DNA from: an uncultured Bacteroidales bacterium
Lineage (GTDB): Bacteria > Bacteroidota > Bacteroidia > Bacteroidales > Bacteroidaceae
DNA: 58,043 nucleotides
Direction of reading: 5' to 3'
Assembly (NCBI GenBank): GCA_902776455.1
Contig: CACYQI010000010.1
Location: 1-58,043, forward strand
The notes beneath the pieces were generated by a model. The model searched no databases, was not told where the DNA came from, and was given only the letters and a program-made list of their open reading frames with translations. Each line of letters starts with the position of its first letter. Positions within the stretch are counted from its first letter, which is position 1. Below are positions 47,455 through 54,749 of the stretch, in pieces. The translations under genes were made by a program, and so were the position numbers.

Positions 47455-49737
47455 ATGAAGAATAAAATAGTCCTTTTCCTCCTTACCTGTTGCTCTGCGA
47501 TGCAGGCACAGACTCTTCCCGTTTATCTTGATGCCACGAAGGGAATAGAAGCCCGTGTGGAAGATGCTCTCAGCCGCATGACGCTTGCTGAGAAGATTGA
47601 TGTCATCCATGCGCAAAGCAAGTTCTCGAGTGCTGGCGTTAAGCGTCTCGGCATGCCCGACTTCTGGACCGATGACGGACCGCATGGCGTACGGCCCGAT
47701 GTGCTGTGGGACGAATGGGAACAGGCCGGACAGACCAACGACTCGTGCGTAGCCTTCCCTGCACTCACCTGTCTCGCAGCCACTTGGAATCCCGATTGTG
47801 CAAAGGCTTACGGTCATGCTTTGGGCGAAGAAGCACTCTATCGCGGCAAGGGCATGATTCTCGGACCTGGCGTCAACATCTACCGCACGCCCCTCGGAGG
47901 CCGTAACTTCGAATACATGGGCGAAGACCCCTATCTCACTTCCCGCATGGTCGTGCCTTACGTTCAGGGCTTGCAGAGCTGTGGAGTGGCAAGTTGCGTG
48001 AAGCACTACTGCCTGAACAACGACGAGGAATATCGCCACCAAGTGAACGTCATCGTCAGCGACCGCGCTCTCCACGAGATTTACCTGCCCGGCTTCGAGG
48101 CTGCCGTAAAGGAGGGAAAGGCATGGGGCATCATGGGTGCATACAACCTCTACAAGGACGAGCATAACTGCCACAACCAGTACACTCTCAACAAGATACT
48201 GAAGCACGACTGGCGATTCGATGGCGTTGTGGTCAGCGACTGGGGCGGAACACACGACCTCGACCAAGCCGTCAGGAACGGACTCGACATGGAGTTCGGC
48301 ACATGGACCGACGGCTTGACCATGGGCGCAACAAATGCCTACGACCAGTACTACCTCTCCAAGCAGTACCAGAAGGCCATCACGGAAGGAAAATACACCA
48401 CCGACGAACTCGACGAGAAGGTGCGCCGCGTGTTGCGCCTCTTCTTCCGCACCACAATGAACAGGCAGCGTCCCTACGGATTCCTCTGTAGCGAAAGCCA
48501 TTACGAAGTGGCACAGAAAGTGGCAGCCGAAGGCATCGTCCTCCTGCAGAACGAGGGTAACGTCCTGCCCATCAAGCCGGAAGGAAAGAAGATACTCGTA
48601 GTAGGCGAGAACGCCATCAAGATGATGACAGTGGGCGGAGGTTCCAGCTCGCTCAAGGCTCAGCACGAAATCAGCCCCCTGCAAGGACTGCAGATGAGGC
48701 TAAAAGCCTCTCCCCAGCCCTCTCCCGTGGGAGAGGGTGTACTCCCCCTAAAGGGGGATGGGGGGTCTATCGACTACGCCCGTGGCTACGTGGGCGACAC
48801 CAGCGGCAACTACAACGGCGTGACAACCGGACAGAACCTCAACGACGACCGCTCGGCCGAAGAACTCATAGCCGAAGCCGTTGAGAAGGCTAAGAAGGCC
48901 GACTACGTCATCATCTTCGGAGGCCTGAACAAGAGCGACTATCAGGACTGCGAGGGACACGACCGCAAGACGATGGACTTGCCCTACGGACAGGACAAGC
49001 TCGTCGCAGCGCTTGCTGCCGCCTGCAAGAAGACCATCTTCGTCAACATCAGCGGCAACGCTGTCAGCATGCCGTGGAGAAAGCAAGTGCCTGCCATCGT
49101 ACAAGCCTGGTACTTGGGCAGCGAAGCGGGCATCAGCCTCGCCGACGTCCTTCTCGGCAACACCAATCCCAGCGGCCACCTGCCCTTCACTTGGCACGAG
49201 AGCCTCGACCAAGTGGGAGCACACAGTTTCGGCCCCGCAGCTTTTCCGGGCACCTGGCGCGAAGGGGGAAAGATAATCGACGAAGAGTACAAGGAAGACA
49301 TCTTCGTCGGCTATCGCTGGACAGACAAGCAGAAGCTGAAACCTGCCTTCGCCTTCGGTCATGGGCTGAGCTACACCACATTCAGAATCAGCAACTTCCA
49401 CGTCACAAGTCAGACTACAGCAAACGGCAACATGACTTTCGTCGTGGACATCACCAATACCGGCAAGCTCGAAGGCAGCGATGTCGTCCAGCTCTACATC
49501 ACCGACGTCAAGAGTAGCGTCTCACGGCCCGTAAAGGAACTGAAAGCCTTCAAGAAAGTCAGACTGAAACCCGGCGAGACGAAGACCATCACCTTGCATA
49601 CCGACCGACGTGCCCTCTCCTTCTGGGACGAAACCATCGGCGACTGGAAGGCTGAACCGGGCGACTTCGTAGCTCACATCGGCGATGCCAGCAACCGACT
49701 CGCATGCAAGATGAAGTTCACGCTCACCGAAGAATAG
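47455..49737 (+). CDS. Secreted GH3 beta-glycosidase (bgl-type)
   Basis: A 760-residue enzyme with a signal peptide (KIVLFLLTCCSAMQA). The N-terminal TIM barrel has KIDVIHAQSKFS, DGPHGVRPDVLWD and the nucleophile Asp262 (VVVSDWGGTHDLDQA); a C-terminal alpha/beta sandwich (GGLNKSDYQDCEGHDR, with the catalytic Glu expected nearby) and a fibronectin-III-like domain (VTNTGKLEGSDVVQLY-type: DITNTGKLEGSDVVQLYITD) follow. Residues ~418-438 (SPQPSPVGEGVLPLKGDGG) are a type A repeat insertion almost identical to the one in the MMPL exporter. Likely acts on beta-glucosides or xylosides from plant glycans. Confidence 0.92.
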   Translation: MKNKIVLFLLTCCSAMQAQTLPVYLDATKGIEARVEDALSRMTLAEKIDVIHAQSKFSSAGVKRLGMPDFWTDDGPHGVRPDVLWDEWEQAGQTNDSCVAFPALTCLAATWNPDCAKAYGHALGEEALYRGKGMILGPGVNIYRTPLGGRNFEYMGEDPYLTSRMVVPYVQGLQSCGVASCVKHYCLNNDEEYRHQVNVIVSDRALHEIYLPGFEAAVKEGKAWGIMGAYNLYKDEHNCHNQYTLNKILKHDWRFDGVVVSDWGGTHDLDQAVRNGLDMEFGTWTDGLTMGATNAYDQYYLSKQYQKAITEGKYTTDELDEKVRRVLRLFFRTTMNRQRPYGFLCSESHYEVAQKVAAEGIVLLQNEGNVLPIKPEGKKILVVGENAIKMMTVGGGSSSLKAQHEISPLQGLQMRLKASPQPSPVGEGVLPLKGDGGSIDYARGYVGDTSGNYNGVTTGQNLNDDRSAEELIAEAVEKAKKADYVIIFGGLNKSDYQDCEGHDRKTMDLPYGQDKLVAALAAACKKTIFVNISGNAVSMPWRKQVPAIVQAWYLGSEAGISLADVLLGNTNPSGHLPFTWHESLDQVGAHSFGPAAFPGTWREGGKIIDEEYKEDIFVGYRWTDKQKLKPAFAFGHGLSYTTFRISNFHVTSQTTANGNMTFVVDITNTGKLEGSDVVQLYITDVKSSVSRPVKELKAFKKVRLKPGETKTITLHTDRRALSFWDETIGDWKAEPGDFVAHIGDASNRLACKMKFTLTEE

Positions 49738-49870
49738 TCCCGTAGCGCGACAAGCTTAGTCATCTCCTGCACCCTCCTAACCATCGGTATTTAGAGCAAA
49801 ATGTGATTGTCTGTGGCTTTCTGGTCCTACAGGCCGAATTCACTGGATTCTAATAATTTATTGCTGTCCG

Positions 49871-50123
49871 CTAAATAAGCACCGGAGGTGCGAAAGAACA
49901 CAGCCGGGGGTGACCCCCCGGGACAAGCGCATTAACAAAACTAAGCCCCGAAAGGGCGACAGAACATGTAACGTGTTTAATAACAACATGCTTAGGTATC
50001 TGTCGCCCCTTCGGGGCTTCTTTGATTGTCGCACTACTACCGGGGGCTTGCGCCCCCGTCTGTGGTCTCTCGTCCCTTCGGGACTTTAGATAAGCCCCCC
50101 ATGAGCTGCTTTTCGTCAGGCAA
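49871..50123 (-). repeat. 255-bp nested-hairpin element L, copy 2
   Basis: Read on the minus strand it aligns with 39758-40016 across the full length: GCAGCTCATGGGGGGCTTAT, CAAGCCCCCGGTAGTAG, AAGCCCCGAAGGGGCGACAG, GTCGCCCTTTCGGGGCTTAG, CCGGGGGGTCACCCCCGGC, GCACCTCCGGTGCTTA. Many differences inside stems are paired changes that keep the hairpins. No gene lies in the surrounding 802-bp gap. Confidence 0.8.
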
Positions 50124-50219
50124 GCCGATGGATAGGAGCATCAATTGAGGTGCGCATGCTTTTCCCGGACACCAATATAATAATTACCAAAACTCGCTGA
50201 CACTCCACGTTGTCTCGTC

Positions 50220-50260
50220 ATTTCTCACGTGTGATAAATTGATTTCTCACCTGTGAGAAA
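50220..50260. repeat. Two neighbouring palindromes sharing TTTCTCAC
   Basis: TTTCTCACGTGTGATAAAT (from 50221) and TTTCTCACCTGTGAGAAA (50243-50260, 8-bp arms around CT) form an operator-like pair about 22 bp apart. A poly-A run follows. Function unknown; they could also be a terminator for the GH3 gene. Confidence 0.5.
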
Positions 50261-50365
50261 AAAGGACGAAGCCAATAGCGTATCCAAGCTCTTGTTGTGC
50301 CACATCATCTTGTGACCCGTCCGAAAAGCCAAGGTTCTCCAGAGTAACACCCTCAGAATTGCACA

Positions 50366-50467
50366 CAATCTGCCACATTTCCGCCCATCTGCAACAAATC
50401 TGCCACAGCCATATCCTTTTGTTTGTCAATGTGATAAAGCATGTCTGTGGCAGATTGGCAGATTTCT
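50366..50467. repeat. Inverted array locus 4 (ATCTGCCAC motif)
   Basis: Left arm: ATCTGCCAC at 50368, ATCTGCAAC at 50387, ATCTGCCAC at 50398. Spacer of roughly 38 bp rich in T. Right arm: TGTGGCAGAT then TGGCAGATTT (50446-50464), the inverse of the left. The same layout is seen at three other loci, with other motifs. No gene is attached, but the kinase gene's 3' end is close by. Confidence 0.65.
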
Positions 50468-50539
50468 TCGGGAAAAATCATAGTGTACGCGTGCGAGCGA
50501 GAAAGTGTGCAACATTGTTTGATGTGTGCTTAGCACTTC

Positions 50540-52315
50540 TCAATAATAATCCCTCGGCTCGTTGCTGACTTCCTTCACATTCGCTTTGATGAGCTTCCAG
50601 TGGCCTCGGCTCGAATCGTCTGCATCGGGTTGCATCGTCAGGAGGGAGTCGCCCTGTTCGCAGGTGAGGAAGAGGCCCGTGTCGTTCATCAGTTTGTAGC
50701 ACCCGTCGGCTTGGCGGAAGAAGTACCAGACCTGTGCGTTCCCGTCAATCCAGACGGTACCCAGTTCTGCGCCCTCGTACCAATAGAGGTATCGCTCATC
50801 GACTCCGTCGCCGGGGTCAAACTCGTGTGTGTCGATGACATAGCCGTTGCCGTAGCGCGTCAAATCAAGCGGAAGACCCTTCGGCTTCACGGCCGCCTGA
50901 GCATCCCACAGCCCGCCTCGACCAAGCAGAAGGCCCGCCGCCTCGTTGTAGAAAAAGAGCGTGCCATGTTCGTCGATGCGGTCGCCCTCGATGGCTGGCA
51001 GTTCCTCGAGCTTCCAGTTGTCGAAATGGAAGACAAAGTCGATGCTGTCTCTGACGTGATTGAAGTTCATGCGGACGTACATCAGGTCGTTTGTAGCCGT
51101 GAAATCTACCGTGAGCCGATGGTCTTTCACGGGTTCCGACGGCATTTCCGCCGAAGAAGCACATCCGCTGTTGTTCATTGTGCGACGCGGCACTCCCTCG
51201 CGCACGAAGATTTGGAAGAAAGCATCGCCAAACCTTACTGGCTCGTAGCCATCGGTGCTATAGTCCACGGAGATGCGATAGCGATGGCCTGCTCTGACAT
51301 AGATGGGGCAATGGACTGGTTCCTGACCGTCAATGCCGCAGAAGACGATGGTGTTCTTCGTCCCCTCGTTTGTCACTTGGAAGCATTGCGGTTCGGTATA
51401 GGTCCATGCCGTCATGTCCTGGAATATCTGTGGCTTAGGCTTGTGCGTTTGCCAGTACCAGAAAGCCCCTGCACAGAGGCAGACGAGGAGCAGGCAGGCG
51501 GCAATCTTCATCCTCTTGTTCCGTTCTATGCGCCGCAAGTCGTCCTGCAACTCCTCGATGTTGTGGTATCGGCGGTCGATGGGCTGCAGGCATCGCTTCA
51601 CCACCTTCTCCCATTTCCCATTTAATGATTTTCCATTTACCTTTTCCCCCTCCTTTGAAGGGGTTAGGGGAGACAGTATCCACATATCCTCCAGTATCTT
51701 GCCGAGGGAGAAGATGTCGTTCCTGACATCAGGCAGCGACCCTTCGGCCTGTTCGGGCGACATGTAGCCATCCGTGCCGCTGGGCTGTTTCAGTATGGCG
51801 AAGAAGTCCGCATCGGCCAGCCCGAAGTCTATCACCTTCACGTTCCTGCCGCCTCGCGTCACCATGATGTTCGAAGGCTTCAGGTCACGATGCACGATGT
51901 CGAGATGGTGCAAGTAGGAGACAGCGTCAATCAGCTCGCGAGTTATCCTCATCTTAGCACTGTCCGAAGGATTCTTGGCAAGGTAGTCCTTCAGCGTCTC
52001 GCCCTCCACGTATTCCATCACGATGAAGAGAGCACCGCCAATCGTCTCCATGCCCGTCGTCTTCACGACAGACGGATGCCCCGGCACCTGCGCCCGCAGC
52101 AGCAGTTCACACTCCTTGCGAAGCATCTCCTGGAAGGCAGGCTGGTCGGCCTCTTCGGGCAGCAATCCCTTCAGCAGCCACCATCGCCCACGGCGCTTGC
52201 CCTTTAATAATATATTATGTGACGTGCGGCGCAACTCCGTCACTTCCGTGAACTCCTGGCTCACGCCCTCGAAGTCCCCGGAGAAAAAACCGCTTGTAGA
52301 ATCCTTATCAATCAT
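50540..52315 (-). CDS. Transmembrane Ser/Thr protein kinase (Hanks type)
   Basis: A 591-residue protein. The kinase domain (about 25-262) has the ATP Lys in RWWLLKG (K49), HRDLKPSN (Asp144), DFGLAD (Asp163) and SPEQAEG. A type A plus C repeat insertion (SPLTPSKEGEKVNGKSL, residues 215-232) lies between helices of the C-lobe. One transmembrane segment (270-288) leads to an extracytoplasmic part of about 300 residues (QVTNEGTKNTIVFCGIDG; a jelly-roll-like block near 340-430) that may bind carbohydrate or another ligand. Bacterial kinases of this layout sense envelope signals. The small gene upstream on the same strand may be a partner. Confidence 0.85.
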   Translation of the reverse strand: MIDKDSTSGFFSGDFEGVSQEFTEVTELRRTSHNILLKGKRRGRWWLLKGLLPEEADQPAFQEMLRKECELLLRAQVPGHPSVVKTTGMETIGGALFIVMEYVEGETLKDYLAKNPSDSAKMRITRELIDAVSYLHHLDIVHRDLKPSNIMVTRGGRNVKVIDFGLADADFFAILKQPSGTDGYMSPEQAEGSLPDVRNDIFSLGKILEDMWILSPLTPSKEGEKVNGKSLNGKWEKVVKRCLQPIDRRYHNIEELQDDLRRIERNKRMKIAACLLLVCLCAGAFWYWQTHKPKPQIFQDMTAWTYTEPQCFQVTNEGTKNTIVFCGIDGQEPVHCPIYVRAGHRYRISVDYSTDGYEPVRFGDAFFQIFVREGVPRRTMNNSGCASSAEMPSEPVKDHRLTVDFTATNDLMYVRMNFNHVRDSIDFVFHFDNWKLEELPAIEGDRIDEHGTLFFYNEAAGLLLGRGGLWDAQAAVKPKGLPLDLTRYGNGYVIDTHEFDPGDGVDERYLYWYEGAELGTVWIDGNAQVWYFFRQADGCYKLMNDTGLFLTCEQGDSLLTMQPDADDSSRGHWKLIKANVKEVSNEPRDYY

Positions 52316-52496
52316 AAAAAGCCTCTCCCCTGCCCTCTCCTAAAGGAGAGGGAGACAGACCCACCCCATCCCTCCCTTAAAGGGAGGGGGAAGTAAATGG
52401 TTAAATTACTAAATTGTACATCAATTGTACATTGTACATTGTTAAATTGTACATTAATTAAATCGTAAATAGTAAATAGTAAAATCGTAAATATCT
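52316..52496. repeat. Repeat mosaic (types A and C)
   Basis: CTCTCCTAAAGGAGAGGGAG and CTCCCTTAAAGGGAGGGGG hairpins, then ACATTGTACATTGTTAAATT and TAAATCGTAAATAGTAAATA runs, separate the kinase from its upstream neighbour. No gene or -7 box is visible. Confidence 0.7.
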
Positions 52497-53051
52497 TCAC
52501 TCTTCTATTATCTCGAAATGCACGCCGCCCGACTTGACGCCTGCCACATACGAGACGGGAGGCCGTCCTTCGTGTACGAGGTTGCTCAGATAGAGCGGTT
52601 CACCCTCGATGATGACGGCAGCCTCGAAGGTGTCGCCGACGGAAAGCTTCGAGTTTTCTACATGGCGGATGATGAAGTGGCCCCCTCCCTGATGCTCCAC
52701 GAGGCAGACGCGGTCGGGCTGCCAAGTGAGACGCACGAAGAGTCCCCGTGCCAGACGTTTCCCTTCAATATGTCGCGAGAGGACACGTCCGCTGCTGTCA
52801 TTTCCGTCTGCCATCAAGAATGTGGCGTAGTCCTTGTAGCCCAAGAAGTGAGCCAACACGTCGAGTGTACCCCGTCGTGTCTTGATGTCGCCGTCACCAT
52901 AGAACCCCCAGACACGTTTCAGGGTGTTCACGCCAAGCGTCTGATGCTCCTGCAACACAATCAGTTCACCAAGCCACACGAAATCCTGCGGCTCAGACAA
53001 CGTCCTGCCCACCTTCTCCTCAATAGCCTTGCAGAGTGCTTCATTTTCCAT
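52497..53051 (-). CDS. Conserved-looking hypothetical protein next to the kinase
   Basis: From the ATG at 53049-53051 (MENEALCKAIEEKVGRTLSE) the protein has 184 residues. The N-terminal half, with TLKRVWGFYGDGDIKTRRGT and LDVLAHFLGYKDYATF, resembles a helical domain seen in many Bacteroidetes regulatory proteins, possibly HTH-like. The C-terminal half is beta-rich (RLTWQPDRVCLVEHQGG and VSYVAGVKSGGVHFEIIEE). I do not know a function. The -7 box TAACTTTG lies 22 bp before the start, so it and the kinase may form one unit, with the 181-bp repeat gap between them. Confidence 0.7.
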   Translation of the reverse strand: MENEALCKAIEEKVGRTLSEPQDFVWLGELIVLQEHQTLGVNTLKRVWGFYGDGDIKTRRGTLDVLAHFLGYKDYATFLMADGNDSSGRVLSRHIEGKRLARGLFVRLTWQPDRVCLVEHQGGGHFIIRHVENSKLSVGDTFEAAVIIEGEPLYLSNLVHEGRPPVSYVAGVKSGGVHFEIIEE

Positions 53052-53072
53052 CTTTAATCGTTTAGTCACCTG

Positions 53073-53080
53073 CAAAGTTA
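53073..53080 (-). promoter_or_regulatory. -7 box TAACTTTG for the 184-residue protein
   Basis: The minus strand reads GGTAACTTTGCAGGTGAC, matching TAnnTTTG, and fixes the ATG at 53051 over the upstream in-frame extension. Confidence 0.65.
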
Positions 53081-53410
53081 CCACAATTTCCCGAGACCGC
53101 CAAACATTTCCTTGCCTAAAGCTCAAAGTGGACGAAAGTGGATGAGAATAATGGAAATGACTGCACCCCAACTTTAACATATAATTGCCATGAACTGCCC
53201 ATGAATTGCCATTAAATTTCATTGGTGTCTGGCATTTCCAAGTCCATGCCAACCACATTTTGCTCTAATCAGTTTAATCCGCTAAATCCGTGGTATAAAA
53301 CCCTTTAGAAACTTAAATTATTTTATTACTGCTTGAATCCACCAAACAAAAGAGAAAATCATTGCTGTCCGAGAAAAAAGCCGAACACCAATAATACGAA
53401 AATTCCCGTC

Positions 53411-53554
53411 ACCTGTCACCTTTCCACCATAACATATTGAGCCACAGAGAAATATAGAGGTGACAGTACCGTCACCTACTGTCACCCCTACTGTCACCCC
53501 GCAAGGCGCTGATGGTCAGTAGCTTAAGGCAGAAAGTGACGGAGTGACGGCACT
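53411..53554. repeat. Inverted array locus 3 (GTCACC motif)
   Basis: AACATATTGAGCCACA (53431-53446) precedes GGTGACAGTACCGTCACC (53459-53476, a near-palindrome almost identical to the one in locus 1). Further units GTCACCTACT, GTCACCCCTACT and GTCACCCCGC follow, then two inverted copies (AAAGTGACGGAGTGACGGCA, 53533-53552). No gene lies here. Confidence 0.7.
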
Positions 53555-53657
53555 TTCAATTCATAGTTCATAATTCATAATTAGGGCTACGCCCTGACTC
53601 TTCGCAAAAAATAACTATGAAGCTTTAGCTCGAGTAAGTCTATGAATTGACAGTATC

Positions 53658-53723
53658 GCTGTGTTTGCAATCGAAGCACGCTGTGTCTGCAATCGAAGCA
53701 CGCTGTGTCTGCAATCGAAGCAC
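53658..53723. repeat. 22-bp direct repeat, three copies
   Basis: GCTGTGTCTGCAATCGAAGC(AC) starts at 53658, 53680 and 53702; the first unit has TTT in place of TCT. The block lies in the 827-bp gap upstream of an AT-rich gene and is followed by a K-like fragment (CTTTTTCGTCAGAC, ACGGCCCTTAAAG). Copy number and unit length equal the repeat at 8304, but sequences differ. Confidence 0.75.
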
Positions 53724-53848
53724 GGAGTCTTTTTCGTCAGACCTCCCTAAAACGCACTTTTAGCATTGTTTCAAGTACAAAAACGGCCCTTAAAGCAAAG
53801 TGGACGAAAGTGGATGGATTTTTTGCTCCATTTCTCGATAAAGATACT

Positions 53849-53856
53849 TAATTTTG
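53849..53856 (+). promoter_or_regulatory. -7 box TAATTTTG for the AT-rich orphan gene
   Basis: TTAATTTTGCTGCTG fits TAnnTTTG and lies 22 bp before the ATG at 53879; the leader is A-rich (TGAAAAACAATTAAAC). Confidence 0.55.
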
Positions 53857-53878
53857 CTGCTGAAAAACAATTAAACTT

Positions 53879-54727
53879 ATGGAAAATTTAACATGTTTCC
53901 AAAATAAACAAGATGAGTACTATCAGTATTGGGAGAGTTTCATTGATCAATGGTATAAATGGGAAAAAGAGGAATGCCATGAAGCACCAAATGAATGGTC
54001 CAATCCAGATGACCTTCCTCTTTATAACAACAAAGAGGCCAAAGACATGTCGTCGTTATATATTCCTGAACCCTGGTGGGGCAATGACGGCAGGCAGCCA
54101 CTTCATTGTGTAGTTGTCAACTTCAACCCAGGCGAAGGCGGTGAAGAGCAAACATGGGAAAACATTCCTTACAAGTCTTCATACACCGATGACATTGTTA
54201 ATGCCAACAATGTGCTTCTTTTCACGAAATGCTGGCACTGGTCGAAAAGAGCCAAGCCGATTTTGAAAATAGTAAAGGAAAAAGAAGAAGAAAACATTAA
54301 AGAATGGTTGGGATTGCAACATTGTCTGAGTGTCGAACTAATCCCCTGGCACACAAAAACTGTAACTCCATCTTATTGGGACTACTTGAAAGCTAATATC
54401 TCGAAGGTTTACGAGCATTCCATTTGTTTTGCTGCAAACGAAGCCCGAAGGATAGATAATCAGATGCTGAACTCTGTTGTCATCCTCAAGATGTCGGGAC
54501 AGAACACGAAAACTCTTTTGAAATATCTGGATGAAGCCAAGATATCATCTTCCAAAGTTAAGCCAATCCAATCAGTCAATAGCGGTAAAGGCAAATATAT
54601 GGAGTTCACCATAAACGACTTGCCGGACATAAGGTTCATCAGTATTTGGGGAGCTCGTTCACGAAACGATTTCCCGTCTAACGAATACATGAAGGAAATT
54701 TTTGAGAAGATATTTAATCACATCTAA
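53879..54727 (+). CDS. AT-rich orphan gene, unknown function
   Basis: A 282-residue soluble protein, rich in Trp (WESFIDQWYKWEKEE) and with codon use clearly more AT-rich than its left neighbours, suggesting recent acquisition. The central motif VVVNFNPGEGGEEQ and the later LSVELIPWHTKT recall the NPG...PWH layout of uracil-DNA-glycosylase-like folds, but I cannot confirm that, and no catalytic set is certain. The C-terminus contains IRFISIWGARSRNDF. It ends 22 bp before the GLUG-protein start, so the two may be linked. Confidence 0.7.
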   Translation: MENLTCFQNKQDEYYQYWESFIDQWYKWEKEECHEAPNEWSNPDDLPLYNNKEAKDMSSLYIPEPWWGNDGRQPLHCVVVNFNPGEGGEEQTWENIPYKSSYTDDIVNANNVLLFTKCWHWSKRAKPILKIVKEKEEENIKEWLGLQHCLSVELIPWHTKTVTPSYWDYLKANISKVYEHSICFAANEARRIDNQMLNSVVILKMSGQNTKTLLKYLDEAKISSSKVKPIQSVNSGKGKYMEFTINDLPDIRFISIWGARSRNDFPSNEYMKEIFEKIFNHI

Positions 54728-54749
54728 AAATACTAATCCTAATAACAAT

